Source: Hyposmocoma kahamanoa (lineage: Eukaryota; Arthropoda; Insecta; Lepidoptera; Cosmopterigidae). From it: DNA of 64,000 nt. Under the pieces are notes generated by a model that was not told the origin of the DNA, did not search any database, and was given only the letters and a program-made list of their open reading frames with translations. Positions within the stretch are counted from its first letter, which is position 1. Each line of letters begins with the position of its first letter. Below, piece by piece: positions 42,142 through 53,043 of this stretch. The stretch covers positions 976,737 through 1,040,736 of the forward strand of contig NW_020653852.1 in assembly GCF_003589595.1 (NCBI RefSeq), in the 5' to 3' direction. The position numbers and the translations under genes were made by a program.

Positions 42142-42940
42142 TGTACCTATGACTTAATTACTAAGTTACGTATATTTATGAAGGACTTTCGTCATCGCAG
42201 GGACAGAGTTTCCGAACACATGCGATCCGAGTATCTTTTAGAGGCGACTGAATAGGCATCTTCTGTGAGAGTTCTTTCTATCGTAGACCCTATTTTTACT
42301 CCTGCTCTATGTGGTAAAGAGAGCAAATCGACTTACTCTACAAAAAGGAAAGGAAACATCGTAACGAAACCTGCTAATCGAAGACAAATCGGAACCCTTA
42401 GTAAACGTGAGAAGTGAAGGAAATTTCGTTTTAAGGCGAGTTTCCGGAGGAGAAGCGAGACAAACTCTTTTGCTAGATCAAACAGTGCAGGCATTTACTA
42501 TTAAATAACGATCTTATAAGAAATATACCTAAGGACACTGTCTAAAGAATGTGCTAATTCGTTATACTATAAGATATACTTTACCTCATCATATAACATC
42601 TTAAAAACAGGCTAGAATAACAGTATAAAAAGAATTATTTAAGAATGACATATCTAACTTTGTACATAATTTTAATACGGAGATATTTCTCATTTATCCC
42701 AAAATTTGAAAATTGTCCAGCGGTTGAAGGACACCCCTTCAGTCGCCATCGGGCGGTTGTCAACGTCGGATCTGTTTAAATGTTCTCTGCCTGTTCTTAT
42801 TTTATTCAAATTAATTTTAATCGCGCGGATTGCTGGTAGCGTGGGGTGGTCCCCCCACACCTCACCTCCTAAAATCTAGGCTCCTGTTCAAATACCTCGC
42901 TTCACCTGTACCTGTGAGAAAACTATGAAATTTGTATAAT
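42142..42940. other. mostly unrecognised DNA
   Basis: 42190-42260 (GGGACAGAGTTTCCGAACAC, ATGCGATCCGAGTATCTTTT) resembles the LINE-end wording at 38140-38200. The rest has no supported feature. Confidence 0.4.
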
Positions 42941-43412
42941 TTAATTAATAAGGAATTAGAAACATACCCCAGAAGTTGTAGAGACTGCCAGAAACTTATA
43001 TCAAAATGGCTACAGTCCATATTGTATGAGGAAACCGAAGAACAACTAGAACACTTGTTTCAAAAACACTAATCTCCTAATCTATAGCAAGAGGTTAAAA
43101 CACTCGCACACGCACCCAAATTCGCACACACATACACACATGCGTTTTAAGATTGAAATTACATTTAAAATTAGAAGTTAACAACGTTGAAAATTATTAA
43201 AAATTGTTTGTTTTGACATTGTTTGAAAATGTAAGAATTAAACACTGAATTAAGTATGAGTTAAAAATGTTAAATGTGCAATTATAGCTATGGAATAGCG
43301 GTGCCTCTTGACACAGGCTTGATATGCTTAGTAGGAGGTACCATCTAGTGTTAATGTAAAGTTAATTGTATTATTGTAATAAACATTTTATTATTTATTA
43401 TTATTTTTGTTA
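42941..43412 (+). mobile_element. retroposon 3' UTR-like segment
   Basis: Ends GTAATAAACATTTTATTATT with an (ATT)n tail, preceded by non-coding AT-rich DNA. Looks like a LINE 3' UTR, but no coding end is recognised. Confidence 0.35.
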
Positions 43413-43829
43413 TGAAAGCTTTGTATAATAAAAAAATATTTTAATCCTCGTTTTTGCTCGCTTATGTTTCTATTTGTAATTTTTTTTGGGTTTTGTTCAC
43501 CATTACAGGCTATGGCGGAATATTACCGAGGTCTGTGTACTCGAAAATCCCCTGTAACAGACTCATTGACCCAATTCCTATGTTTGTTTTAATGTCAATT
43601 TGTATTCCCCTTTCTTTTACTGTATTGCATTGCAAATAAATTAAGTTTTGTCTTGATTTCGGTATTTTTCTATTATTTATTTAGAAATACACTTCCGGAC
43701 ACAAGTCGAACTTCCAATTAGTGTAAAACGCTTGATTGTTACAAAATTTATTATGTTAAACTATGTCCACGTGTGGCAACAGACGATGATTTGAGCCCAA
43801 ACAGATCGAAGAAATATTTCCTTTGGATG

Positions 43830-44012
43830 GAACCTAGGAGAATGATATAGGCTACTTTTTGTCACAAAAATAAATCTTAAAAAGGGTGAAACAGGGGTTG
43901 AAAGTTTGTACGGAAAACGAATAATTTCTCAAGTAAGGAATCTGAAAATTCATATTTATGGTTTTTATAAGAAATAAATAATGTTTCAAACGAAGTCGCG
44001 GGCACCAGCTAG
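43830..44012 (+). mobile_element. Helitron-like 3' end
   Basis: Contains ATAGGCTACTTTTTGTCACA, AGGGGTTGAAAGTTTGTACG and ends CGAAGTCGCGGGCACCAG-CTAG followed by T. CTAG at an AT insertion point and the GAAGTCGCGGGC-AGCTAG wording are typical of lepidopteran non-autonomous Helitrons as I know them. The 5' end is not identified. Confidence 0.6.
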
Positions 44013-44039
44013 TATTTAATAAAATTACATTACAGAAGA

Positions 44040-44260
44040 TTACAAAAGTCACATTCCAATTTACGTTGTGTTTCTACATTTGTATGGCGAGCGGCCAGGG
44101 AGTGGAATTCTCTGCTTTGAGACTTATTCACCGAACGCTATAATTTGGACCTTTTCATGGCGAGAGTGAATAGGCATTATTTATGTGTGCATGTTACATA
44201 GTCGACCTGGTCGTCACTTTCCATCTGGTGAGATGGAGGTAAAATGCGTACTTAATTTTG
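44040..44260 (+). pseudogene. jockey-like LINE C-terminal relic
   Basis: Reads FVWRAARLWNSLL then LFTERYNLDLFMARVNRHYL, a clear LINE polymerase end, with stops. Followed by CATCTGGTGAGATGGAGGTA, shared with 57117-57140. Confidence 0.7.
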
Positions 44261-45348
44261 CATAAAAAAATTAATTAAGGGACGACGGTTTCTCCGTTTT
44301 TCTCCTTCTCTGATGAAACATTCCAAGCAGACGTAAGATGCACGTTGATTAATATGTTTCTAACTACCATTAACTTTTATTTCATTTCTCTTTTTATTAA
44401 AATTTATTAATAAAAATCCCACGGATAATACTTTTAAAAGAGATGTTGTGTCTCAATAGTTTGCAAACAAAAAATAAAACAAAAATATTTTAAGTATTTC
44501 AGTTTTTTTTAACAAATACCTTTCCGGATTATTATATTTTAAATTAATAAACAATTTAACTTCCGTTTTACAACTCAATCATATTCCGCCATTTATGTTA
44601 GCGTTGGGGCAAAGTAAAGATCGTCTGAAATCGATAGATTATATATAAACTATAAATTGTTTTCTTTATTCTTTGTCTAACGTCATTTAAAAAGACGGAT
44701 TTTTCGAAAACGAATTAATCAATTATTCAGGTTGTTACAATAAAACAATTTGTAAAACATATGCGGTGTTAATTGGGATATTCTTTCAAAATTTCAAAAA
44801 TAAGGTATTTAATTACAACTTTGTATAAAAATAGTGATTTGAGTTCATTTCCTATGAAATTTAATTAATTAATAAAAAAAATACACGTCTCCGAGTACAA
44901 AGTTCCAGAGCTTTATTACACACAATACCCACGGCCAGCTATAAATTACAGCAAACGTATACGATTACCTAAATAAATAGGGGCGTGTATAGAATTTTAT
45001 CTGCTATCGTTCCTGTGGTTAGTAGTCCCCACTGACCGGCGTTCCGCTGAGGCTGCGATCCAAAATAAGATATCTACAACCGACCTGCGACCGGGCAGCA
45101 TAAATCGACGAAATATGAAGCCCAACTGCGTGGATTATGCGTGACCGTCCGAATGTACCCTGCTCTACCTATAGCTATGTTACGGTCTACTCTGTGAAAT
45201 ACCGGGAATGTTTTAGATACCAACTTACAGTTGGGATCTAGGCTTCGAACTGTTGTATATTAAGTCATACAGAGTTGCATACCCATATAAGTAATTTTTT
45301 ATATTGATTGTAGAGTGGTTGTAGCCTAGTGAAAGTGAGGCAGTATTG
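44261..45348. other. no recognised gene
   Basis: AT-rich, then a GC-richer block at 45000-45200 without an open frame. Nothing identified. Confidence 0.45.
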
Positions 45349-45427
45349 CTAGTTGCAGTGTCCCTTAGAACTTTACATCGCAAGGATCTGAAAGGCTTGC
45401 TGACATAAATTGACAAGCCTATGTGAC
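45349..45427 (-). repeat. family R copy, left part, interrupted by a LINE
   Basis: AGTTGCAGTGTCCCTTAGAA through TAAATTGACAAGCCTATGTGAC. The copy continues at 45831 after the LINE insertion. Confidence 0.75.
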
Positions 45428-45830
45428 TGGTATCATGACTGTGGCATCACATTACATTTACTGAAATATTTTGTACGTCCGTATAATATATATATAATTT
45501 CAATAGAAAATAAGATATCTATAATATTAACCTTAAAGCTAAGTCCAAACTCATGGTACCACGATTTCGTTTAACCAAGATAAACGACGCTTTTATGGGG
45601 AATTGTATCATTTCCAAAGTTTAAAAACTACATTAAAAATTTTGACTGAAAAGTCATATTAAAAAATTGAAGACTAAATTTGATTCAAAGTGTATTCCAT
45701 AGCATTTAAGTTTATTTGAAAAGAGCTATCCCTAGAGTTTCTTGCTCGTTCTTCTCAGGGAAGTCAGCGCAGTGAACGTTTTCAAGGGTAAATTTATTTA
45801 CCTATGGAATAAATGATTATTTGACTTTGA
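45428..45830 (+). mobile_element. short LINE end of the 2121 family, nested in family R
   Basis: Starts at TGGTATCATGACTGTGGCAT (5' truncated further than other copies), has internal deletions, and ends TGATTATTTGACTTTGA directly against R sequence. About 25 bases of R are missing at the junction. Confidence 0.8.
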
Positions 45831-45945
45831 CCGTTCCAAATCGGAACACAGTAACTCTCACATTATTGCTTGGCGGCAGAAATGGCTAAGCTGACAGTAC
45901 TTCCCTGGAGGAGCTCTTCTACAAGGCTTTACTGCTACTTATAAA
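45831..45945 (-). repeat. family R copy, right part
   Basis: CCGTTCCAAATCGGAACACA to GGCTTTACTGCTACT, i.e. the complement of hairpin region and head, completing the copy begun at 45349. Confidence 0.8.
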
Positions 45946-46072
45946 TAGGTGTAATAAATAATGTTAAATGTAATTTACTTACCTACGACATAAAGATGAA
46001 GTTGACTTAGATTGTTGATAATAATTGTTACAGGACTCAGTGACATCTCTCAACACTTGACAGAGTTTTTTA

Positions 46073-46200
46073 GTGCCTCCGTAGCCGATCGGCTACCATA
46101 CTGGATTGCCACGCACAGGTCCCGGGTTCGATTCCCGGGCAGGGAAATATATTTGTCCTATATTTATTTATCTCATGGGTTTAGGTGTACTTTGCGATAA
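46073..46200 (+). mobile_element. SINE family S, copy 8 (5' part)
   Basis: Head CTCCGTAGCCGATCGGCTAC, perfect B box GGGTTCGATTCCCGGG, body to GGTTTAGGTGTACTTTGCG. It is followed at 46220-46262 by an inverted piece of the same body (AATTACACCTAAACTCAGGA). Confidence 0.85.
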
Positions 46201-46499
46201 ATATCTATATCCGTCCTTATTTATTACACAAATTACACCTAAACTCAGGAGATAAACAAATGTGAATATTACCTAAGGAATATCTATCCAGATATTCCTG
46301 TATTTCTCTACTCCTTGTGGTAAGTAAATATTTACTTAAAAGGAGTTTCGAACAATGTAAACTAATCATAAGTTAAAGTAAACAAACATACATTTTTTTT
46401 GTGTGTGTTCATGAGTGTGTGCGAAAAAAATAAAACACTGCTTGCTTCTCGATTGGTAATTTTTTTTTAATTCAAAGTTTTAAATGAGTACATACAATG

Positions 46500-46625
46500 G
46501 GTTTAATTACAGGCACATGGGACATGGGATTAAAAGCTCTGAGTGGCACTGCAACTGTTATGGATAGGCGTGTCGCTTACCATCAGGAGCACGACATGTT
46601 CGTCCCATCACTTGGTATTATAAGA
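46500..46625 (+). repeat. family R copy with central deletion
   Basis: AATTACAGGCACATGGGAC joined to TTAAAAGCTCTGAGTGGCAC, skipping about 60 bases, then ACAT-GTTCGTCCCATCACTT and GGTATTATAAGAG. Confidence 0.8.
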
Positions 46626-47226
46626 GAAGAACATTGCCTAGGAATGAGACACTTTCTAGAGTTTAATCTGGTGCTGAATGTATGTTATCTATTAGATAGA
46701 TTTTCCAGGATTGGTATAATAAATATTTTTTGCTCTATTTTCGCTTTCCTATAGCAATTATTATAAAAGATTTATGCGTTTACTACTTTGATTTTTTCGA
46801 ATTAACTGAGCATTTTTAAAGGCTTTGTAAAACCTTTTATAAAACTATTTTTAAGCAAACATAGTTTCTTCCATTGACAAAACAATCATTGTCTTTTATT
46901 AATCAGACACAAGGTTGTATTTTGTGTAAAAGTTATTTTCGTTGCCAGTAAATTCTGATCTTATTCCGTCTATTAGACTTTGTGAGATTTATGAGACATT
47001 ACACGACAAATTATGTTGATACTTATATTATTTTTTATAGACCGACTGAGAGATATTGATAGGATGAATGACGCGCTTTTTACGACCCTAGTTAACTGTC
47101 CGTATTAAAATTTAACCATAAAATGTTTTTAATATGGTTTGCACCTGCGGGCAACCAACTCCATTTTTAAAAAAAACTTCGTTACATTTGACGACAATGC
47201 CTTTTAATTGGATACTTATGTTTATT
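46626..47226. other. no recognised feature
   Basis: AT-rich. Nothing supported. Confidence 0.5.
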
Positions 47227-47567
47227 AAAGGTTACTTATTCATTTTATTTTATTAGGGACAAAACAGCAGTACAAAGCTAGCAACGAACGGTCTTATTAC
47301 ATAATTATAATGTTCATGTTGTCACTTAATTATAACATCTTAAAAATAAGAAATTAGTCAATACATTAAGAACGTAAGAAAGTGTTCTAAATTCCTTTTT
47401 TGCGTAATATCAAGTGAAGTGTCGAACGAGTCGTGTATCTGGTGGTAGTCGTGTAGCTGCAGTGCCACTGAGAGCTTTAAATTGCAAAGGTCTTGGGGGC
47501 ACTGCCATTACGCCCGTCATCCAGAGACATAAGTTAACAAGTCCCAAGTGTCTGTAATTTCACCATC
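47227..47567 (-). mobile_element. composite retroposon: R followed by a LINE-type 3' end (copy 1)
   Basis: In sense orientation an R 3' part (47401-47567) continues without break into a ~170-bp segment V ending TTTTGTCCCTAATAAAATAA, a poly(A)-like tail. The same R+V arrangement occurs at 52600-53043. The shared junction shows this is a heritable unit, not two independent insertions. Confidence 0.75.
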
Positions 47568-47584
47568 AACCTTAACTTTGCGCA

Positions 47585-47712
47585 GCGCATGGGACTTGTT
47601 AACTTATGGCTCAGGGTGACAACAGGCTCTGAGTGGCATTGCAACTGTTATGAACAGGCGTGTCGCTTACCACCAGGTGCATTTTTGTTCGTCCCGCCAC
47701 TTAGTCTTTTGA
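47585..47712 (+). repeat. family R copy inverted against the preceding one
   Basis: GCATGGGACTTGTTAACTTA to CCCGCCACTTAGTCTTTTGA. With 47401-47567 it forms a long palindrome with arms of roughly 130 bp and a 17-bp centre. Confidence 0.8.
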
Positions 47713-48203
47713 AAAATCTGTAAAAACATCACATTCAAAAGACTACGACTAGATTTTTGGGAGAGTAGGTTATAACGGTCCAGAGATTTCTTTTTAATAG
47801 CAATTTTGATCCATTACAAATAGCCTGAATAAATTTACGTTTTTGAATATTTTCGCTATATTTATTATAATAATGTTCCCAAACGAAAGTATTAAGGTTT
47901 TGAAAATAAAGACGAAAATAATTATTACGAATAAAACTACGTATCTTTTTATAAAAAAAACTACAACTACCTGGTCTCAAACTATTACTCTCATGAGTAT
48001 CAGAGCAAAGGAATTTACTCCAAAGCACGACTCAGAACACCCAGACCAGAAACAATTTACTAAACAAAAATTTCCCGAATTGGTTCAACCGGGTATCGAA
48101 TTCGTACAAACCTTTGGGCCCACGGAGGTGTTATATGGAAATTGTGTATAAACATTAGCGTATTCGGATGAGATTCGTAGAAGAACGAAATCCATAGACA
48201 CAG
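47713..48203. other. no recognised feature
   Basis: AT-rich. Overlapping opposed frames at 47735-48151 without domains. A Pro/Gln-containing plus frame is probably chance. Confidence 0.4.
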
Positions 48204-48455
48204 TTTAAAGGATTAGCAAGTTGCAGTGACAGTGGGCAGGGTACGTAGCTCGTAGAACTGACTGCCGTTGAGCCAGAAAGGTTCTCGAATGAAGACCACA
48301 AAAACCGGAAGGCGTGCAGTGTGACGGCCCCCTACTAGATGGGACGGATGACCTAGTATTGGATGCACGTCGCGTCCGACCGGCTACTCTGGCAATCTTT
48401 GGGGGAGGTCTATGTTCAGCAGTGGACATCTTCCGGCGGATATGATGATGATAAG
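48204..48455 (+). pseudogene. RTE-type LINE 3' end
   Basis: Reads QWAGYVARRTDCR, RKVLE-RPQKPEG and FGGGLCSAVDIFRR with a GATGATGATA tail, matching 'WAGHIARR.DGRW...VLEWRPR...GRPP.RW.DD...LGEAYVQQW' of RTE elements. Stops and frameshifts throughout. Relative of 60905-61150. Confidence 0.75.
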
Positions 48456-48528
48456 TGCATTCAGCAACAGGTGAAGCTTGTATATTGTACTTTTTTCATC
48501 TGCAAATTTGAGCTCTAGGTACAGAATG

Positions 48529-48601
48529 AGCGGTGGTAGCTCAGAGGGAGTACGCTGGTTTCTCAGTTAAGAGATCGTTGTTTTAAATCCCAGAGCGGCA
48601 T
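48529..48601 (+). mobile_element. tRNA-like head, family T3, copy 2
   Basis: GCGGTGGTAGCTCAGAGGGA and TTTTAAATCCCAGAGCGGC. The B box is mutated. Confidence 0.6.
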
Positions 48602-48780
48602 TAAACATTCATTGGAATAACTAGAATAGGCAGCAATTTTATTAGACATATTAAAATTTATATGAAAAATGTTGCGTACTTTCTGTGCATGCAGGGCAAG
48701 GCTCTCCTCTAAGGACAATATTTAAGGTCATAGCCCTCTACATTAATAAATGTAGCTTACATATTCAAGTTTTAGGTTAC

Positions 48781-48857
48781 ATGCTGTCTCGGGGATTAGA
48801 ACCATAGATCTCTAAGTTGAGAAACAACCAATTTTACCACTGGTCTTTCACCGCTTA
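48781..48857 (-). mobile_element. tRNA-like head, family T3, copy 3
   Basis: Minus strand: GCGGTGAAAGACCAGTGGTA ... GTTTCTCAACTTAGAGATC ... GGTTCTAATCCCCGAG. It lies 180 bp from copy 2 in opposite orientation. Confidence 0.6.
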
Positions 48858-49020
48858 CAGCAATTTTAATCTGCCGGATTTCTTATAAAAACGCGTTCCA
48901 GACAAATAAATCAAAACGTTAGCTGTTTGGAGCTAATTTCATCTCGCTAAAAGGTTAGTTAGCAGCTTAACAAAATACAAAATCTCAGCATCAATACTTT
49001 CACGTTTGCAAATCGATATA

Positions 49021-49167
49021 CTATACAGGCTTCATCTGAGTGACGGCGGCCACAATCGCCAGACCCTTGTATTTGGACGCGTCGTCCCGGTTAAGCCAGA
49101 TTTGATACGGTGTAAGAGCGGCGAGGCGGGTTATATTACGGTTGTCGAAAATGTATGCAAGCGTTCC
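49021..49167 (-). CDS. candidate host-gene exon (unidentified protein)
   Basis: A 48-codon frame ends TAG at 49023-49021 and translates GTLAYIFDNRNITRLAALTP, then YQIWLNRDDASKYKGLAIVA, then AVTQMKPV. Codons are strongly G/C-ending (CTC, GCC, GAC, GTG, AAG), unlike the AT-rich flanks, which argues for past selection. TTTTAAG just upstream on the minus strand could be a splice acceptor. No ATG start is needed if it is a terminal or internal exon; a weak donor (CCT-GTATAG) overlaps the stop. I recognise no domain, and no other exon was found nearby. It could instead be a fragment of an unrecognised transposon. Confidence 0.35.
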   Translation of the reverse strand, partial: GTLAYIFDNRNITRLAALTPYQIWLNRDDASKYKGLAIVAAVTQMKPV

Positions 49168-49169
49168 TT

Positions 49170-50961
49170 AAAACCAGCGTAGAAGGAGCTTCGTTTTAAA
49201 ACCACTTATTCGTGAATTTTAGTTCTATTAGAGAGCCGGAGAGAGGTCGTGCAGGATTGGTCGTAGCAAGGATTCTTGTACAATGAATTGCATTAGGCGA
49301 CAGGGCCTCTACGAGCTATGAATGCTCTTAATGTATGGATACGATTTGATCGCTCCGGGCTAATAGAGATGATACGACTGCGCAACGTCGAATATCGATT
49401 GTCGATAAATTAACGACAGTAGGTAGACTACGGTCATGTTTATTTATTCTTTATATAATCTTCCTCATACCACACTTGCCTAACGAGGGTTGGACACTTC
49501 ACACGTTGTCTAAGGGTTGTGAATCTTCATCGATATGCAAGTTTTGACGTGACGTGTTTGAGGGGTATTGGTACTGATGTCCAGGTTGGCAAGGTCTATA
49601 GTATAGGAACAAGCTGTATATCTATGGATAAATAAATAAATAAATAAATAAAATAAATAAATGGTGCCTAATAATAATAACAAGTAATTTGAATTTGACT
49701 GTAAGTCTTTTTTTATGTATGGCATATGATAAATATGTGTACCGATTTTAATGATTCTTTTTTTTGTGGAAAAGAGGGTGCCTTGGTATGGGTTATATTT
49801 AAATTTGAAGAAAATATTCCACTTATAAGGGTTGTAAACTAGGGGATGAATCCGGTTTCGCGCACTTTCCCGTAATCGATTTCAATAAAACTTGGTAAAT
49901 ATACTCGTATGTCATTCAATAAACTTTAAAGGTCGGTTTTTTTAGTACTCTTCACTGAGATAATAAATTTTATAACTGAGAAACAACCATGTTCCCAATG
50001 GACACCGTTGAATTTTTTAATCATACCGCACCCTCGATGTAATAAAATCACATCTGCAAAACGACAATTTTTCAATAGAAAGTTTTAAGGGTTCTATTAA
50101 TGAAATTAGTCGATAACTTTTTACGCTTAAATAAAATAGTCGTAAAATTGAATATTTTATCCATAATTTTCTCAAACATGTTCGGAAATGTTTGCATTAT
50201 TTTCAAAAACGCACACGGAAAGTTTGTCATTTATGGACCGTGCAACTTGTTCCCGGCCAAGGCCTGCAAAGTAATTATGGAAATCCATGCTGTCCCCTGC
50301 TCTAAACTTTTAAATATATCTACTAACAATGGTCCATGTAAACTGACAAAAGAAAAAACAAAAAAAAACTTATACAACCAACTGGTCAGTGTTCGTAATT
50401 GCGAGAATTAAAAACACCCACCTAAGCGGTCCACACTTACTTTAAAAAAAAAGAAACAAACGGTGAAATAATCTGCTTTGGTATTCTTTTCTGTATTTTC
50501 ATCGTGAAAATGAATTCCAGTGAGATAAGCGATAACAAAAATACAGACTCCACCTAATTTAAAACAAGAGGAAATATTAGTGAAATGTCAAACATTACTT
50601 TTAATATTAATTAATATTTTTTATACTTTTTCTATTATATATCTTCATCTCTTTAGCCTTTTATTATTTTCTCACATTGTTTGAGAAAAACACTATTTAT
50701 GCCTCGGCGAGAACGGGGATTGTTTGACACGAATTAATACATGTAACTCACAGTTTTATGTCACAAAGCATTTTGATGTTCGATCACATGTGGCTTTATT
50801 ATACCAAAGATACGGATACATTACTTTAGTAAGTAACATCCTATTGACTCGTATGTTTTATCTTTTTGTTAATAATACCGTCTACAATAGTTTTCCAAAT
50901 TAAAAAACTGACCTAGCAATTCCATTATCTCTCACTGTATATGTGAGTATAGGTAGGTTTT
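49170..50961. other. mostly AT-rich DNA
   Basis: (AAAT)n at 49628-49662. 49740-49900 has wording like the interior of Helitrons (GTAAACTAGGGGATGAATCC) but no terminus. A 103-codon plus frame at 50100-50411 has no recognised domain. Confidence 0.4.
49628..49662. repeat. (AAAT)n microsatellite
   Basis: About eight AAAT units with one irregular unit. Confidence 0.85.
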
Positions 50962-51078
50962 TTTTATAATATCAAGTGACAGGTTTTTTCAGGTAGGTTT
51001 TACTTCACAATGGTCTGAGGGGCACTACCACTGCGTGATGGGCGCAGACGTAAGTTGATATGTCCTAATTTCACCACA
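50962..51078 (-). repeat. family R copy, heavily deleted
   Basis: TTTTTTTATAATATCAAGTG tail complement, then ATGGTCTGAGGGGCACTACC and GACGTAAGTTGATATGTCC. Several internal deletions. Confidence 0.65.
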
Positions 51079-51109
51079 ACGCTGTAGACCTCCACCCGCT
51101 GCCAATACC

Positions 51110-51280
51110 AGTAACTAAAGCACTTGTGTTATGGAAATCAGTACTACAAACACCCAGATACGAGACAATATAGAAAAGTTAGTTTATCTACATTGACTCG
51201 GCTAGGGATCGAACCTGGGACCTCAGAGACGGCGACTCCATGAAAATCGGTGTGCAAGCTACTCGACCACAAAGGTCGTC
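51110..51280 (-). mobile_element. tRNA-derived SINE, family T5, copy 2 (better copy)
   Basis: Minus strand: GACGACCTTTGTGGTCGAGT (A box), AGGTCCCAGGTTCGATCCC (B box), body CTATATTGTCTCGTATCTGG and CATAACACAAGTGCTTTAGT. The B box is intact, unlike copy 1. Confidence 0.8.
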
Positions 51281-51679
51281 AATAAAATATCTAAATAGTA
51301 TCGATGTATTTAATATCGACAGAATATTGATGTAAAAAGGTTGTGCCCGTCACTAGAGCGGCGAAAGCCCCGAGTCACGACTGGTTAGCTGTACACAGAG
51401 ATCTTGTTATTTCTCCTCCGTCCTCTAGTGAACGCAAAAGTAAAAATAATAACGCAATGTGCTATTTTAATGAGCCTCGGATTGTATGCATTTTGCATAT
51501 TCCTGCAGGAATACACGATGAGCATAGAGACAAAACATTCTTCTTACTTTTGACAAAAATGTTCGCCTTTTTCAAGAACATTCTACATCTAGTTCTAATA
51601 TATATACATATATAACTATATACGCCGAGGTCAATCTGAGAAAGCTCTATGTTTAACCGATTTCAAAAAAGACTACAAC
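51281..51679. other. no recognised feature
   Basis: A 90-codon plus frame at 51343-51615 has no ATG-proximal domain I recognise. Probably chance. Confidence 0.4.
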
Positions 51680-51772
51680 GTAGTAACAGTCACATAATTG
51701 CTTGGCAGCAGAAATAGTTAAGATGGCAGTACTTCCTTGGACGAATTCTTTAACAAGAAGCTCTACTGCTTC
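51680..51772 (-). repeat. family R fragment (head)
   Basis: AATTGCTTGGCAGCAGAAAT to GAAGCTCTACTGCTTCT, the complement of the 5' end. Confidence 0.75.
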
Positions 51773-52000
51773 TAGACATCGTCGTCGTCATTTCAGGTTG
51801 CTTCTTTGTTATTGCTAAGTCAAATAGCTGATAGCTCACACACCACGTTACACGAATAAATAATTACTCCGATAACACCGTAAATTCAGATTCTGCTTTG
51901 CCAACCCTCAATAAATTATCTCTCTGTGAGATTCTTTGGTACGGAATTTGCTAAGCAATAAGAGCATAGGTATGATAAAGGTACATTCGTGCATGTAATA

Positions 52001-52070
52001 AGCGATGGTAATGCAGTGAAAGAACGGTTGTTTCGTAATTCAGAAATCCTGTGCCCGCGTGTACTGTTTT
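52001..52070 (+). mobile_element. tRNA-like head, family T3, copy 4 (decayed)
   Basis: AGCGATGGTAATGCAGTGAA and GAACGGTTGTTTCGTAATTC match the family; the B box is lost. Confidence 0.4.
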
Positions 52071-52199
52071 CCTATATCTCATTTAACACCCATTGAATTA
52101 AATCAGTAGTGGGAAGCACAGTCAATAGAGGCTAAATACTAAGCAAAATTGTGAAATGAATATAATACCTAAGTGACGAGATGGACAAGTCGTATGCTT

Positions 52200-52599
52200 A
52201 AAGGTTTATTAAAAGTTCTTCTTCATGTACCACCTTCTAATGAAGTTCGGCGATCATGATGGCAATCTGAACTTTGGACACTGCAGCTCTGAATAATGAT
52301 CGGGGGCAAAATTTGTGAGCCAGGATATTCTCCTTCTTCCTTGTATTTTGCCTTGGATTATTAATTACAATAGGTCGTACTTTGGGTTTTTCAGTATATG
52401 ACACAGATACTCCAATTTCCATCTTTTGATGTTATTCAACACTTCTCGTTTTCGACCAACACGATACTCTTAACATTTGCCTATGCACCCACATTTCGAA
52501 GGCTTCCACTTTTATGCCCATAGATTTTGTGAGTGTCCAAGCTTCTGCTCCGTACACGAGAATGGAAAAGATGCAATAATGAGCCAATCGAGGGAGGTA
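52200..52599 (-). pseudogene. endonuclease/RT LINE C-terminal relic
   Basis: Minus strand reads YGAEAWTLTKSMGIKVEAFE then MWVHRQMLRVS (the 'YG.E.WTL.K....-L.AFEMW..RRMLR' motif after the RT domain), and further on FCPRSLFRAAVSKVQIAIMI-A, a typical C-terminus. Stops lie between. Related in type to the relic at 61880-62345. Confidence 0.75.
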
Positions 52600-53043
52600 T
52601 TAAAGGTTAATTGTTTATTTTATTTCATTAGGGACAAAAACAGCAGTACAAAGCTAGCAACGAACGGTCTTAATACATAATTATAATGTTCATGTTGTCA
52701 CAACTTAAATTGATATTAGTTAATGCATAATAACACTAAGAACGTAGGAAGACGTGTTCTAAATTCCTACTTTTTTATATCAAGTGAAGGGACGAACAAG
52801 TCGTGTATCTGGTGGTAAGCGACACGCCTGTTCATAAAACTTTGCAATGCCACTCAGAGTTTTAAATCACAAAGATCTGGGGGCACTGCCACAGAGCTTG
52901 ATACCCAGAGATATAAGTCAACAAGTCCCACGTGTCTGCAATTTCACCAGCACCATTGCCCTTTTCACATTACTGCTTGGGGGCAGAAATAGGTAATGTG
53001 GCAGTGCTTCCCTGGACCAACTCTTTCGCAAGGAGCTATAAGC
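52600..53043 (-). mobile_element. composite retroposon R+V, copy 2 (R complete)
   Basis: Sense order: R head at 53043 down to the R 3' end at 52765, then segment V to a poly(A)-like AATGAAATAAAATAAAC at 52600-52620. Here R is full length, so the longer form is about 440 bp. Confidence 0.8.
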
